From positions 124,001 through 188,000 of the forward strand of contig CBDCLG010000014.1 of NCBI GenBank assembly GCA_965218625.1: a DNA stretch of 64,000 nt. Direction: 5' to 3'. The notes under the pieces were generated by a model. The model was not told the DNA's origin. It searched no databases and saw only the letters and a list, made by a program, of their open reading frames with translations. This stretch comes from Bin5 sp965218625. GTDB taxonomy: Bacteria; Chloroflexota; Anaerolineae; Caldilineales; Caldilineaceae. The position numbers and the translations under genes were made by a program. Below are positions 46,985-56,401 of this stretch, in pieces. Numbering within the stretch: position 1 is the first letter of the stretch; every line of letters starts with the position of its first letter.

Positions 46985-48402
46985 TGTCGTTACGCTGGCG
47001 TTTTCTGGGCGCATTTATCCTGCTCATCGTTCTTGTTGTCTCGCTCAGTTTGGGCGTTGGATACTACACGACACAGGCACAGTTGGACACATTTATTGGT
47101 GCGCTCAGCAGCGAAGAGGCCAATGATTTGGCTCTAAAGTTGAGCCGCGCGTACAGTTCGTCAGATGGCTGGGAGTCGTTGGAAGCCGTTTTAGCTGAGA
47201 CGGGATACCTCTTCGAAAACGGGACGGAACAAGAGCGTCGCGAAGAGACCGAAGAAAACGCCTTCGAATTCTTCCATAGCGAGTCTGACAGAGACCGTAT
47301 ACGCGTTGTTATTACAGACGGCGATGGGTATGTCTTACAAGATAACTTCGCCGAGCTGCGATCGGGTGAGCTCGCGCCAGAGTTGGGTGGACAGCGCGTC
47401 GACATATTCGATCTGCGCACTCGCCAGCCTGTCGGACACGCGTATGTTGACGTGAATCGTGAATTCTGGTCAGCCGAATCGCACGGCTTTCTTCGGAACC
47501 TGCTCTACACCACCACGATTGGCGGGCTCTTGACTGTTGCGATGGCCCTCTTGCTGGCGGTATGGCTCGCCAGGCGCATCACCGCTCCAGTCAGCGCGCT
47601 GACCCAAGCCGCCCAGTCTATTGCGCAGCGCAGCGATACCGTCCTGCTCCCGGTTACCTCCCCGGACGAACTTGGGCAGATGAGCGCGGCCTTCAACCAG
47701 ATGACAGGCGCGCTGCAAACACAACGCGACCTGCGCAAGCGGCTGCTCGATGATATTTCGCATGAACTGAACACGCCGTTGAGCGTCATTCGTCTGGAAG
47801 CGCACGGGTTACGCAAAGGGTTGCAGACGCCCGCAAGAGCAGCCGACCGGATCATTCAGGAAGTGAAGCTGCTTCGCAACCTGGCGCGTGACCTGAACTG
47901 GCTGGCCGAAACCGAATCAGACGAGTTGCGGCTCACAGTCGAACCGTACTCGCTGCAACGGCTGCTCACCGCTGAAGTGGAACGCTGGCAGCCGCAAGCG
48001 CAGACAGAACAGATCACGCTTTCGCTGCAGTCCCTGTCTGAGCTGCCGATGCTGGATCTTGACCGGATGCGGATGAGCCAGGCGTTGGGCAATGTCATAC
48101 ACAATGCGCTCCAGCATACGGAGGCGGGCGGCCGGGTCAGGGTTGCGGTCGCCAGGCAACGGGGCGGGCGGGTTGAGATTTCGGTAACGGACGACGGGGC
48201 GGGGATTGACGCGACCGATTTGCCCCATATCTTCGACCGCCTCTACCGTGCCGATCAGTCGCGCAGTCGCGGCACGGGCGGCATGGGGCTGGGGCTGACC
48301 ATCGCCCGCGCCATTGTCGAAGCGCACAAAGGTACAGTTGCCGTCGCCAGCAAGGGGCTTGGCCAGGGGACAACAGTACGGTTCGACCTGCCACTGCCTT
48401 AG
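46984..48402 (+). CDS. Membrane sensor histidine kinase
   Basis: The 472-residue kinase has a first membrane helix (about 8-28), an extracytoplasmic sensor region (about 30-170) rich in Glu and Ser, a second helix (about 175-197), a HAMP linker, a HisKA domain with the phospho-accepting His at about 259 (ISHELNTPL), and a HATPase domain with NVIHNALQH, TDDGAGID and GTGGMGLGL boxes. It forms a pair with the regulator just upstream. A GGAGGAGGG site precedes the ATG. The signal sensed is unknown; the lipoprotein gene in front is a candidate partner. Confidence 0.93.
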   Translation: MSLRWRFLGAFILLIVLVVSLSLGVGYYTTQAQLDTFIGALSSEEANDLALKLSRAYSSSDGWESLEAVLAETGYLFENGTEQERREETEENAFEFFHSESDRDRIRVVITDGDGYVLQDNFAELRSGELAPELGGQRVDIFDLRTRQPVGHAYVDVNREFWSAESHGFLRNLLYTTTIGGLLTVAMALLLAVWLARRITAPVSALTQAAQSIAQRSDTVLLPVTSPDELGQMSAAFNQMTGALQTQRDLRKRLLDDISHELNTPLSVIRLEAHGLRKGLQTPARAADRIIQEVKLLRNLARDLNWLAETESDELRLTVEPYSLQRLLTAEVERWQPQAQTEQITLSLQSLSELPMLDLDRMRMSQALGNVIHNALQHTEAGGRVRVAVARQRGGRVEISVTDDGAGIDATDLPHIFDRLYRADQSRSRGTGGMGLGLTIARAIVEAHKGTVAVASKGLGQGTTVRFDLPLP

Positions 48403-48782
48403 GTGACGGCAGCCAATCAGCCCTCTCTTCGTTGCTATCCGACAAAAGGGCGCGTCCCGGTTGACAGTTCGCGGGAGCGCAGGCGCCGGTTTGCTAATTT
48501 GAACAGCGAGTGCTTCAATTCGCGGTACGCCATATGTTGTGAGAAGGGAGAACTGAGAGGTTGCACTGCGCCTATTCCGGCGCCAGAGCCGGGAGACGCC
48601 AGGACTGACCGGGGCATGGCCTCCCGAAGGGTGGACCGGTTTACACATGAGCGATCATGTGGCGGTCAACAGTCCCGGCCGCCAGCCGACTCGCCAAACG
48701 ACTCGCCAAACTGGGACAACGGAGACCGGCCGCCGAATGGCGCAATGAACGTGAACGGGGAACACAAAGATGGAGGAGTCCG
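48403..48782. other. Non-coding spacer
   Basis: No gene with recognisable features is present. Open frames here lack a start signal and known domains. Confidence 0.45.
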
Positions 48783-49505
48783 ATGCATCTTTCCAGCCAA
48801 GAGAAAGAGTCCTATGAGGCCAACGGTTTTCTGCTCAAAAAGGGCCTTGTCACTGCAGAGGATATCGGGCGGATCCGCCGGGAGTTGGAGGACATTCACC
48901 GGCGCATGGTGACCGACCCACCGCCGGAGGTCCATGTCGCCTGGGAGGACGAGGACGCGCCGGACGAAGACAAAGTCATTCGCCAGCTGATGCACAGCGA
49001 ACTGGTCAGCCCGACGCTGGACGGCATCCTGCGCTGCGACGCGCTCGTCGACATCGTGGCCGAGCTGATGCACCCGCAGGTGGCGCTCTATCACAGCAAG
49101 CTGCTGCCCAAGGAGGCCGGCGTGGGCGCGGCGACGCCCTGGCACCAGGACTACGCCTATTGGAAAAGGGACGAGAACCGGCCGATAATGATCAACTGCC
49201 AGCTGGCGATCGATCCGATGACGCTGGAAAACGGCTGCCTTGAGTTCATCCCGGGCAGCCACCGTTGGGGGTTGCAGGACCACGAGCAGCACGAGGAGAC
49301 CTTCGGCAAGTTCCTGCCCGGACACTACTACAAGCGGGATGAGGGCGTGACGGTGCCGATGGAGCCGGGCGACGGCATCTTTTTCCCCTCCCTGGTCATC
49401 CACGGCTCCGCGCCCAACCGGTCGCCCCATCCGCGCTGGGCCAATACCTTCGCCTACAACGTGCCCGGCAACGGCGAGCGCCAGACGCGCGAGATACTGC
49501 GCTGA
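48783..49505 (+). CDS. Phytanoyl-CoA dioxygenase (PhyH)-family protein
   Basis: The 240-residue oxygenase has the iron ligands His121 and Asp123 (TPWHQDYAYW) and His207 (LVIHGSAPNR), with NGCLEFIPGSHRWG between them, a signature of the family. The ATG at 48783 follows GGAGGAGTCCG. It is shorter than the two other PhyH proteins in the window and only distantly related to them. Its position before a peptide-type ABC transporter suggests that the transported compound could be its substrate, but this is inference. Confidence 0.88.
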   Translation: MHLSSQEKESYEANGFLLKKGLVTAEDIGRIRRELEDIHRRMVTDPPPEVHVAWEDEDAPDEDKVIRQLMHSELVSPTLDGILRCDALVDIVAELMHPQVALYHSKLLPKEAGVGAATPWHQDYAYWKRDENRPIMINCQLAIDPMTLENGCLEFIPGSHRWGLQDHEQHEETFGKFLPGHYYKRDEGVTVPMEPGDGIFFPSLVIHGSAPNRSPHPRWANTFAYNVPGNGERQTREILR

Positions 49506-49510
49506 TCAAG

Positions 49511-50782
49511 GTGATCGCGGTGGGCAGCGGTGTCGGAACGCGCCGCGTCCTGCAAAAATTGGTTGTAGCGGCCCGCGTGTGCATAATTTCGTTCCAATCC
49601 CTACCGCCCCGTTCGTTCCGCCTCAATCTTGACGTGCCGGTCCTTTTCGCCTGGCGCTTCAGCAAGATTACGCCCGACGTTCCGATCGTGCTGGAACGCA
49701 ACCCCTACTACTGGAAGGTGGACCCCGCCGGCAACCAGCTGCCCTACATCGACAAGGTCTCGACCGATATTGTCGAGGACTCGGAGGTCCTGAACCTGCG
49801 CGCGGTGGCCGGCGACATCGACATGCAGCACCGCCATATCCTGATGGAGAACTTCTCGCTCTTCAAGGAGAACGAGGAGGCTGGAAACTACGAGATCCTG
49901 CTCTGGAAGTTCGGCGAAACGAGCGACTCGGTCATCTCCTTCAATCTCTGTCACCCGGACCCGGTGCTGCACGAGATTTTCAACGACAAGCGCTTCCGCT
50001 TCGCCATGTCGCACGCGATGAACCGCGACGAGGTGATCGAGGCGGTCTACCTCGGCCAGGGCGAGCCCGGACAGCCGGCGCCGCTGGCCAGCTCCCCCTT
50101 CTACGATGAGTCGCAGGCCAAGGTCGCGACCGAGTACGACCCGGACCTGGCCAACTCGATGCTGGACGAGATGGGTCTGACAGAGAAGAATGACGACGGT
50201 ATCCGCCTGCGTTCGGACGGCGAGACGCTCAGCATCATCTTCAACTACGCGCCCGTCTTCGGCTCCTGGCGCAGCATCGGCGAGCTGATGCAGAAGTATA
50301 TGGCCGACGTCGGCGTGCAGCTGTCGCTGAAGGAGGAGGCCCGCCCGTTGTGGAGCCAGCGCGTCCAGGCCTCCGAGCACGACATGACAGTCTGGACCGG
50401 CTCAGCCGAGTTCAACCCGCTGATCGACCCGCGGCATTTCATGCCCTTCTCGCAGGGCAGCTCGCATCACGCAGCCTGCCACGCCCTCTGGCACACCTCG
50501 GGCGGGGCCAACGGTGTCGAGCCGACCGGCGACCTGCGCACCACGATCGACCTCTACGAGGCGATCAAGGCCACGCCGGACGTTGATGAGCACAAGCGCC
50601 TCTTCCAGCAGATTCTCGACCTCAACAAGGAGAATCTGTGGACCTTCAGCATGGCGGTCGGCCTGCCTGCGCCCGTCGTTCTGAGCAAGAACATGGGCAA
50701 CGTCCCGCGTCTGGGGGTCTCCTCCTGGCATCTGCAGACGCCGGGCAGCACCGTGCCGGAGCAGTACTACTTCAAGAGCTGA
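49511..50782 (+). pseudogene. ABC transporter substrate-binding protein (family 5), N-terminus missing
   Basis: From about position 49660 the frame encodes the C-terminal part of a dipeptide/oligopeptide-type binding protein: segments ERNPYYWKVD, LPYIDKV and FRFAMSHAMNRDEVIEAVYL are typical. About 250-300 N-terminal residues, including any signal peptide, are absent; the codons before 49660 are unrelated. It cannot be exported or form the two-lobed binding site. The two permease genes downstream are intact. Confidence 0.82.
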
Positions 50783-50788
50783 TAACTT

Positions 50789-50832
50789 CAGTGGCCAGTT
50801 GTCAGTGACCAGTTGTCGGTGGTCGGTTGCCA
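50789..50832 (+). repeat. Heptanucleotide array D
   Basis: Six 7-bp units (GTGGCCA, GTTGTCA, GTGACCA, GTTGTCG, GTGGTCG, GTTGCCA) begin eight bases after the binding-protein stop. More degenerate units run on to about 50905. Confidence 0.85.
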
Positions 50833-50911
50833 GCAGATTCTCTGGTGACCGGCCACAGGCCGCTGTCGTTTCGCTGGCCACTCGCCACTTTCCTCTGACC
50901 ACTGGTGTTCA

Positions 50912-51898
50912 ATGTCCTCATTCATATTCCGCCGTGTCATCCTGATGATCCCGACGCTGTTCATGAACTCGTTGATCTCCTTCGTGGTCATCGAACTGCC
51001 GCCCGGCGACTATATGACCTCCTATATCGCCAACCGTATGGCGATGGGGGACGATGTGCGCCAGGACGAGATCGACGCGCTCGTCAAGCAGTACGGGCTG
51101 GACCAGCCGGCGCCGGTACGCTTCACCAAGTGGCTGGGCAACGTATTTCAGGGCAATTTCGGCTTCTCGTTCGAGTGGCAGCTGCCCGTGAGCGACCTGA
51201 TCTGGGACCGGCTGGGCCTGACGGTGGTTGTCGCCTTAGCCGCGCTGATGTTTTCGTGGATCGTCGGGCTTATCGTAGGCATCCTTCCCGCGGTCTACCA
51301 GTATTCGATCGGGGACTATGTCTTCACCGCGCTCAGCTTCATCGGCCTGGGCACGCCCAATTTCATGATCGCTCTGATCCTGATGTGGATCGCGCTGCGT
51401 TATTTCGGCACCAACATCTCCGGCCTCTTTTCGCAGGAGTTCGTTGACGCGCCGTGGAGCGTGGCCAAGTTCGTCGATATGCTCAAACATCTGTGGGCGC
51501 CGGCCATCATCGTGGGGACGGCCGGGTCGGCCGGGCTGGTGCGCACAATGCGCGCCAATCTGTTGGACGAGCTGAGCAAGCCGTACGTGGAGACGGGGCG
51601 CGCCAAGGGCCTGAACGAAGTGCGGCTGGTGATGAAGTACCCGACGCGGGTGGCGTTGAATTCCTTTGTCAGCACGATGGGCTGGGCCCTGCCGCAGCTT
51701 GTCTCCGGCTCGATCATCGTTTCGGTCGTGCTGAACCTGCCGACCACCGGCCCGCTGTTGCTGCGCGCCCTCCGGACCCAGGACATGTACCTGGCCGCCA
51801 GCTTTCTGCTCATGCTGAGCACGCTGACGATCATTGGCACGCTGGTTTCGGATATCATGCTGGCCCTGCTCGATCCGCGCATTCGGATGGGCGGGTGA
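50912..51898 (+). CDS. ABC transporter permease (DppB/OppB type)
   Basis: The 328-residue inner-membrane protein has six hydrophobic helices and the permease motif in VETGRAKGLNEVRLVMKYPTR (Glu-Thr-x-Arg-Ala-Lys-Gly), which docks the ATPase. It belongs to the peptide/nickel-type importers, which also take up sugars or oligosaccharides in related bacteria. The start at 50912 has little ribosome-binding site, as expected if a heptamer array now replaces the original spacer. Its partner permease follows 59 bases later. Confidence 0.88.
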   Translation: MSSFIFRRVILMIPTLFMNSLISFVVIELPPGDYMTSYIANRMAMGDDVRQDEIDALVKQYGLDQPAPVRFTKWLGNVFQGNFGFSFEWQLPVSDLIWDRLGLTVVVALAALMFSWIVGLIVGILPAVYQYSIGDYVFTALSFIGLGTPNFMIALILMWIALRYFGTNISGLFSQEFVDAPWSVAKFVDMLKHLWAPAIIVGTAGSAGLVRTMRANLLDELSKPYVETGRAKGLNEVRLVMKYPTRVALNSFVSTMGWALPQLVSGSIIVSVVLNLPTTGPLLLRALRTQDMYLAASFLLMLSTLTIIGTLVSDIMLALLDPRIRMGG

Positions 51899-51904
51899 GG
51901 GGGA

Positions 51905-51925
51905 GTTTTTAGTTTTTGGTGGGTG
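51905..51925 (+). repeat. Heptanucleotide array E
   Basis: Three 7-bp units (GTTTTTA, GTTTTTG, GTGGGTG) begin six bases after the first permease gene ends. Confidence 0.75.
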
Positions 51926-51957
51926 CGTTGGCCGGGAAGACCCGGTTTTCTATCTAA

Positions 51958-53190
51958 ATGGCCACAGACCAGTCGTCTACACAGCAAATTCGGGCGGGAG
52001 ACCTCCAGCAGGGGTTGGAGGAGGACGTCGGCGCCTATCTGCCGATCGAGGAAGAGGAAGAGCAGATCTACGTTGCCTCGCCGCTGCAAATGATGTGGTG
52101 GCGTTTCATCAAGCACCGAATGGCGATCGTGGGCGGCGTGGTCGTTATAATCCTCTATCTGATCGCCCTCTTTGCTGAATTTCTGGCGCCCTACAATCCT
52201 GAGACCTACGAAGTCGCGCTGACCTACGCGCCGCCGCAGCGGATTCATCTCTTCCACAACGGGGCGTTCCAGGGCGGTCCGTTCGTCTACGGGCTGACGC
52301 AGGCGCGCAACCCCGAAACGCTGCGTATGGAGTTCCAGATCGATGAACGGGTCCGCTACCCGGTCCGGTTCTGGGTCGAGGGGGACTCGTATAAGCTCTG
52401 GGGCCTGTTCAGGAGCAGCCGTCACCTTTTCGGCATCAACGCCGCGGAGCCGGTGTTTGACAACGTCGGCGGGGAGGAGATCGAGCTGCCGGCGTTCGTG
52501 CCGGTATTCGTTCTCGGCGCCGACAAGCTGGGCCGCGATATGTTCACGCGCATCATCTACGGCTCGCGCATTTCGCTCTCGATCGGCCTGATCGGCGTGA
52601 CGCTGAGTTTCATTTTCGGCGTGGTGCTGGGCGGCATCTCCGGCTACTACGGCGGCGTGATCGACGTTCTGATCCAGCGCGTGATCGAGTATATCCGTTC
52701 GGTCCCGTCGATTCCGCTGTGGATGGCGCTGAGCGCGGCGCTGCCGCAGGACTGGTCCAGCATCAGGATCTATTTCGGCATCACGCTCATCCTCTCGTTG
52801 ATCGGCTGGACCTTTCTGGCGCGCGCGGTGCGCGGCCGCTTTCTCTCGATGCGCGAGGAGGAGTTCGTCCTTGCGGCCCGTTTCGCCGGCGCCAGCGAGA
52901 TGCGCATCATCCTGCGCCACATGGTGCCCTCCTTTTCCAGCCATTTGATCGCCTCGGCCACGCTGGCCGTCCCGACCATGATCCTCAGTGAGACGTCGCT
53001 CAGTTTTCTGGGCCTGGGGCTGCGGCCGCCGACGATCAGCTGGGGCGTCCTCCTGCAGGAGGCGCAGAACCTGCGCTCGGTGGCGCTGGCGCCCTGGCTG
53101 CTGCTGCCCGGTCTCTTCGTTGTCATCACAGTCCTCGCGTTGAGCTTCCTCGGCGATGGGCTGCGCGACGCGGCCGACCCGTATCATTAG
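51958..53190 (+). CDS. ABC transporter permease (DppC/OppC type)
   Basis: The 410-residue protein has an acidic cytoplasmic N-terminus, a first helix near residue 60, an unusually long extracytoplasmic loop of about 110 residues and then the permease core. The core starts with the family motif LGADKLGRDMFTRIIYGSRI and includes an ATPase-docking loop (EEFVLAARFAGASEMRII). It pairs with the permease upstream. No ATPase gene is found downstream in this window, so the importer must borrow one or is incomplete. Confidence 0.88.
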   Translation: MATDQSSTQQIRAGDLQQGLEEDVGAYLPIEEEEEQIYVASPLQMMWWRFIKHRMAIVGGVVVIILYLIALFAEFLAPYNPETYEVALTYAPPQRIHLFHNGAFQGGPFVYGLTQARNPETLRMEFQIDERVRYPVRFWVEGDSYKLWGLFRSSRHLFGINAAEPVFDNVGGEEIELPAFVPVFVLGADKLGRDMFTRIIYGSRISLSIGLIGVTLSFIFGVVLGGISGYYGGVIDVLIQRVIEYIRSVPSIPLWMALSAALPQDWSSIRIYFGITLILSLIGWTFLARAVRGRFLSMREEEFVLAARFAGASEMRIILRHMVPSFSSHLIASATLAVPTMILSETSLSFLGLGLRPPTISWGVLLQEAQNLRSVALAPWLLLPGLFVVITVLALSFLGDGLRDAADPYH

Positions 53191-53226
53191 AGTTTTTGGT
53201 TTTCAGTTTTCAGTTTTTGGTGACTG
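53191..53226 (+). repeat. Heptanucleotide array F
   Basis: Five 7-bp units (GTTTTTG, GTTTTCA, GTTTTCA, GTTTTTG, GTGACTG) start one base after the permease stop codon. The spacer from here to 53498 holds no gene. Confidence 0.88.
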
Positions 53227-53498
53227 CGCGGCTGCCGCGCTGTTGTGTTGCTGGAAACGATGAACTGGCCCCGATAGATTCTGCGACGTGTTCGCCAGCT
53301 GTCTCCACCGGTTATCCCATAGAATCTGATCAGTGACGCGGCGGAGTGCGTCCTCTTTCCCGCGATAGCCTGCGGGGTGCGCCTTGATGGAGCGCTTCGG
53401 CAGCGGTGGCCTTCCGGTGTGGAAGGGGGTGGGAAATCGACTCAATTTGGGCCTTAGTCGGGCCGCGTGCGCGGAAGTGCCCCCTGGATAGACGCGGG

Positions 53499-53527
53499 TT
53501 GACGGCCCTGTACAGCCGGAATACAAT
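53499..53527 (+). promoter_or_regulatory. Promoter of the sulfatase gene
   Basis: TTGACG and TACAAT are 17 bases apart, ending 59 bases before the sulfatase ATG. Confidence 0.72.
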
Positions 53528-53586
53528 GCAGCCCGACCGGTACGCGGTGTGTTTCGGATACGCAAAGTCCAGCGAGGCATACGCCC

Positions 53587-54927
53587 ATGCGCGCGCAACG
53601 ACCCAACATCCTCGTTTTCATCTGCCACGACCTGGGCCGCTACCTGGGCTGCTACGGCGTCCCCGGCGTGCGCACACCGCACATCGACGCCTTTGCCGCG
53701 TCATCAATCCAGTTCGAGAACAGCTTCTGCGTCGCGCCGCAGTGCAGCCCGTCGCGGGCCGCGCTCTGGACCGGCCGCTACCCGCACGCGAACGGCGTGG
53801 TCGGGATGGCGCATACGCATTACGCCAACGACCTGAAGCCGGACGAGCGGCACCTGGCGCAGATCCTGGCCGGGAACGGGTACGAGACGCGCCTCTTCGG
53901 TGTGCAGCACGAGGCAAGCAGCCCGCAGCGCTGCGGCTACCAGCATGCCCATCCGCGCGGAAGCTGCGCCGAGCTGGCGGACGCGTTCTGCGGGTCGCTC
54001 GCGCAGTTTCGCCAGCCGTTTTTCGCCCAGATCGGCTTCTTCGAGCCGCACCGCCCCTTCCCCAGCGACACGGCACCGCTCGAAACCGACGATGTGGCGA
54101 TCCCGCCCTTTCTGCCGGACATTCCCGTGGTGCGCGAGGACCTGGTTGATATGGAGGCCTCGATCGCCTCGATCGACAAGGCGTTCGGCCGGGTGCTGGA
54201 GGCGCTCGAGGCGGCGGGCCTGGCCGACGATACGGTGGTCGTCTTCACCGCCGATCATGGCATCCCGTTCCCGCTGTCGAAGATGAGCCTCTACGACGCC
54301 GGCATCGAAGTGCCGCTGTTGATGCGTATCCCCGGACTGGCGGCGTTGCCGGCATCATCAGCTGCGGAGAAGGGGCAGCCTGGACAGGAGGAGAGCCTGC
54401 GCTTTTCGGAGTTTGTCACCCACGCGGACTTTGTGCCCACCGTGCTTGACATGCTGGGGATCGAAACGCCGCCCAATCTGCACGGGCGGAGCTACTGGAG
54501 TCTGCTTCGCGGGGACGCCTATGAGCCGAGCGATTGCATATTCGTTGAGAAGTCCTACCATGTCTACTACGATCCGATGCGCGCCATCCGCACGGAGCGC
54601 TGGAAACTGATCGCCAACTTCGAGTTTTCGCCCCGGATTGAGACGCCGCCCGACTTTCTCAACAACGGCAAGGGCTACCCTGAAACCAGCATCGCCCTGG
54701 ATGTCTCCTCCACCGGGCTGAACCATCCGCCGTTCGAGCTGTTCGACCTGGAGCAGGACCCGTTGGAGCAGAACAACCTGGCCGAGGACCCCGACTACGC
54801 CGGCGTAAGGGACGACCTGGCGCGGCGCCTGCGCGCCTGGATGGAGGAGACGGAAGACCCGCTGCTGGACGGCCCGATGGTGCAGGCCACGTACACCAAT
54901 CGAATGCGGGCGTTCAAGAGCCTCTGA
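53587..54927 (+). CDS. Type I sulfatase
   Basis: The 446-residue enzyme removes sulfate esters, probably from sugars. It has the N-terminal metal site (NILVFICHDLGRYLGCYG), the CxPxR motif with Cys53 to be turned into formylglycine (CSPSRAALWTG), a second metal site in VFTADHG at about residue 220, and a C-terminal subdomain with ELFDLEQDPLEQNNLAEDP. The second position usually held by Asp is His in the first metal motif (CHDLG), as in many relatives. There is no signal peptide, so it acts in the cytoplasm. It has its own promoter. No sulfatase-modifying enzyme gene is in the window. Confidence 0.92.
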   Translation: MRAQRPNILVFICHDLGRYLGCYGVPGVRTPHIDAFAASSIQFENSFCVAPQCSPSRAALWTGRYPHANGVVGMAHTHYANDLKPDERHLAQILAGNGYETRLFGVQHEASSPQRCGYQHAHPRGSCAELADAFCGSLAQFRQPFFAQIGFFEPHRPFPSDTAPLETDDVAIPPFLPDIPVVREDLVDMEASIASIDKAFGRVLEALEAAGLADDTVVVFTADHGIPFPLSKMSLYDAGIEVPLLMRIPGLAALPASSAAEKGQPGQEESLRFSEFVTHADFVPTVLDMLGIETPPNLHGRSYWSLLRGDAYEPSDCIFVEKSYHVYYDPMRAIRTERWKLIANFEFSPRIETPPDFLNNGKGYPETSIALDVSSTGLNHPPFELFDLEQDPLEQNNLAEDPDYAGVRDDLARRLRAWMEETEDPLLDGPMVQATYTNRMRAFKSL

Positions 54928-54972
54928 GCACAGGGTGCAGGACGACGCCTGGGCTCCTCTCCTGACCCGCTC

Positions 54973-56181
54973 TTACACATTTCCCCATAAGCGTGACAGT
55001 TTCCGCGCGAGCCGCTGGAGAGCGTTCGCCGATTTCGCGACTGTTTCGACGTTGGAGACACCGTCCGGCTGCTCAGTTCCAGGTGTCGTTTGCGGTCTTT
55101 TCGTCAGGCGCTCCTGTCCGGGCAGGAACTCGACCGTGCCGCCTACCCCTACCGTCACGCGCAGAATGCCGCCCTCATCATCGTGGAAGAGCAGGGTCCG
55201 CTCGTCTTCCTCGATAAGCGTGTAACCCTGCCCCTCGAACGTTTGGCGTGCGTCGGCGAGCTGCTCCTCGATCGGCATGGTCTGGTTTTTGGGTGGTGTT
55301 ACCGTGAAGGGAAACTCGGGCAGGCGGCGGGGGGTCTGAAACTGCTCCGGTTCGAAGTTGTGGGGAATCGGTTCCAGCTGGCGCACGCGTGCGATGACAG
55401 TTCCTGAATCGAAGAAGGCGTCCTGGCCGAGATGATCTTTCGCGGCTTGTTGCATCTGCCGGGCTGCCGGCGTGTTCCAGTCGAAGGGCGTGGCCGAGGT
55501 GGTAAAAAAGATGCCGCCCGTGTCGAGCCAGCGTTTCTCGACGCAGGGCAGATCATCGAACTTCTCCCTGCCGAACCAGTCGACATAGAAAGGACCGAAA
55601 TAGTTGCCCCAGAAGACGCCGGGGATGCCCTCCTCCAACGCAACGCCGATGCCACTTCCCCTGCCTGTGACCCTGTACTCCGGGGATGGCGCGTGTCCAC
55701 CCGTCGTACTCCATTCAAGGTAGTTCTTGGCAAGCCATTCCTCAGATAGGCAGAACGGGGCATACCATGTCTCATGCCGGTCCAGCAGGCCGGCGGTGAA
55801 CTCCAACCAATCCTCTAACTGTTCCACCTTCCGCAAAAAACCTTCCTCGACTCTGTAACTGCTGAGCGAAAACGCTCCGTGCGGCAGATTGCTCCACTCG
55901 ATCCTGAAAGTACAGGACGGGCTACGCGTCCGTTCAAAGATGACCATCACCCACACCCGTTCCGGGTCAAGCTCTTGTTTGGCGAGCGCTGCAAGGGAGG
56001 CGACCGCCGCCTCGACCCGTTTGGGTGTCAGCCGGCGATACGGTTCATACTCGCCGGCCTTGTTTGGCGCAAAGTGCGGCTGCGCCATCAGATAGTCGAC
56101 CATCTCTCTCGCCCGCTTCTCTGTATCGAATGCGGCTCGGCTGTAGATCAAAACCTCTAATTCAGGATCGGTTTTTGTCAT
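54973..56181 (-). CDS. Unknown 402-residue protein, possibly Imm52-like
   Basis: I cannot place this protein firmly. It is soluble and probably alpha/beta. The N-terminal two thirds include GVFWGNYFGPFYVDWFG and WLDTGGIFFTTSATPFDW, which remind me of immunity proteins of the Imm52 group; this is a weak recollection. The last 100 residues form a separate small domain with EEDERTLLFHDDEGG. Its neighbour 220 bases upstream on the same strand is Imm26-like, which gives some support to an immunity role against a contact-delivered toxin. Confidence 0.5.
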   Translation of the reverse strand: MTKTDPELEVLIYSRAAFDTEKRAREMVDYLMAQPHFAPNKAGEYEPYRRLTPKRVEAAVASLAALAKQELDPERVWVMVIFERTRSPSCTFRIEWSNLPHGAFSLSSYRVEEGFLRKVEQLEDWLEFTAGLLDRHETWYAPFCLSEEWLAKNYLEWSTTGGHAPSPEYRVTGRGSGIGVALEEGIPGVFWGNYFGPFYVDWFGREKFDDLPCVEKRWLDTGGIFFTTSATPFDWNTPAARQMQQAAKDHLGQDAFFDSGTVIARVRQLEPIPHNFEPEQFQTPRRLPEFPFTVTPPKNQTMPIEEQLADARQTFEGQGYTLIEEDERTLLFHDDEGGILRVTVGVGGTVEFLPGQERLTKRPQTTPGTEQPDGVSNVETVAKSANALQRLARKLSRLWGNV

Positions 56182-56193
56182 CTCTGTTCACCT

Positions 56194-56388
56194 TTACATT
56201 GAGATGTACGGGTGAATGAATTCCCTTTCAATCCTGTGTGTCCCTACAAGTAGAGCGAGCTTTCCAAGCAGCTTCATGTCCTCGCGAATGCAAAGAGCGT
56301 AAGTGTAATCCCTGCTGTCCACCATACGATGCCGGGCGATGGCCTGCTTTTGCCAGCTAAGATGGGCCGTATCCTTGCGGGCCTCCAT
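56194..56388 (-). CDS. Possible 64-residue protein of unknown nature
   Basis: A short frame lies between the two immunity-like genes on the same strand, with start and stop close to both. I see no known domain and no clear ribosome-binding site. It may be a remnant rather than a gene. Confidence 0.25.
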   Translation of the reverse strand: MEARKDTAHLSWQKQAIARHRMVDSRDYTYALCIREDMKLLGKLALLVGTHRIEREFIHPYISM

Positions 56389-56401
56389 CCGCTAAGCGCT
56401 G

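Noticed and set aside
48403..48912. 169-codon open frame overlapping the third PhyH gene start
   Set aside because: No domain or start signal; it overlaps the well-supported start at 48783.
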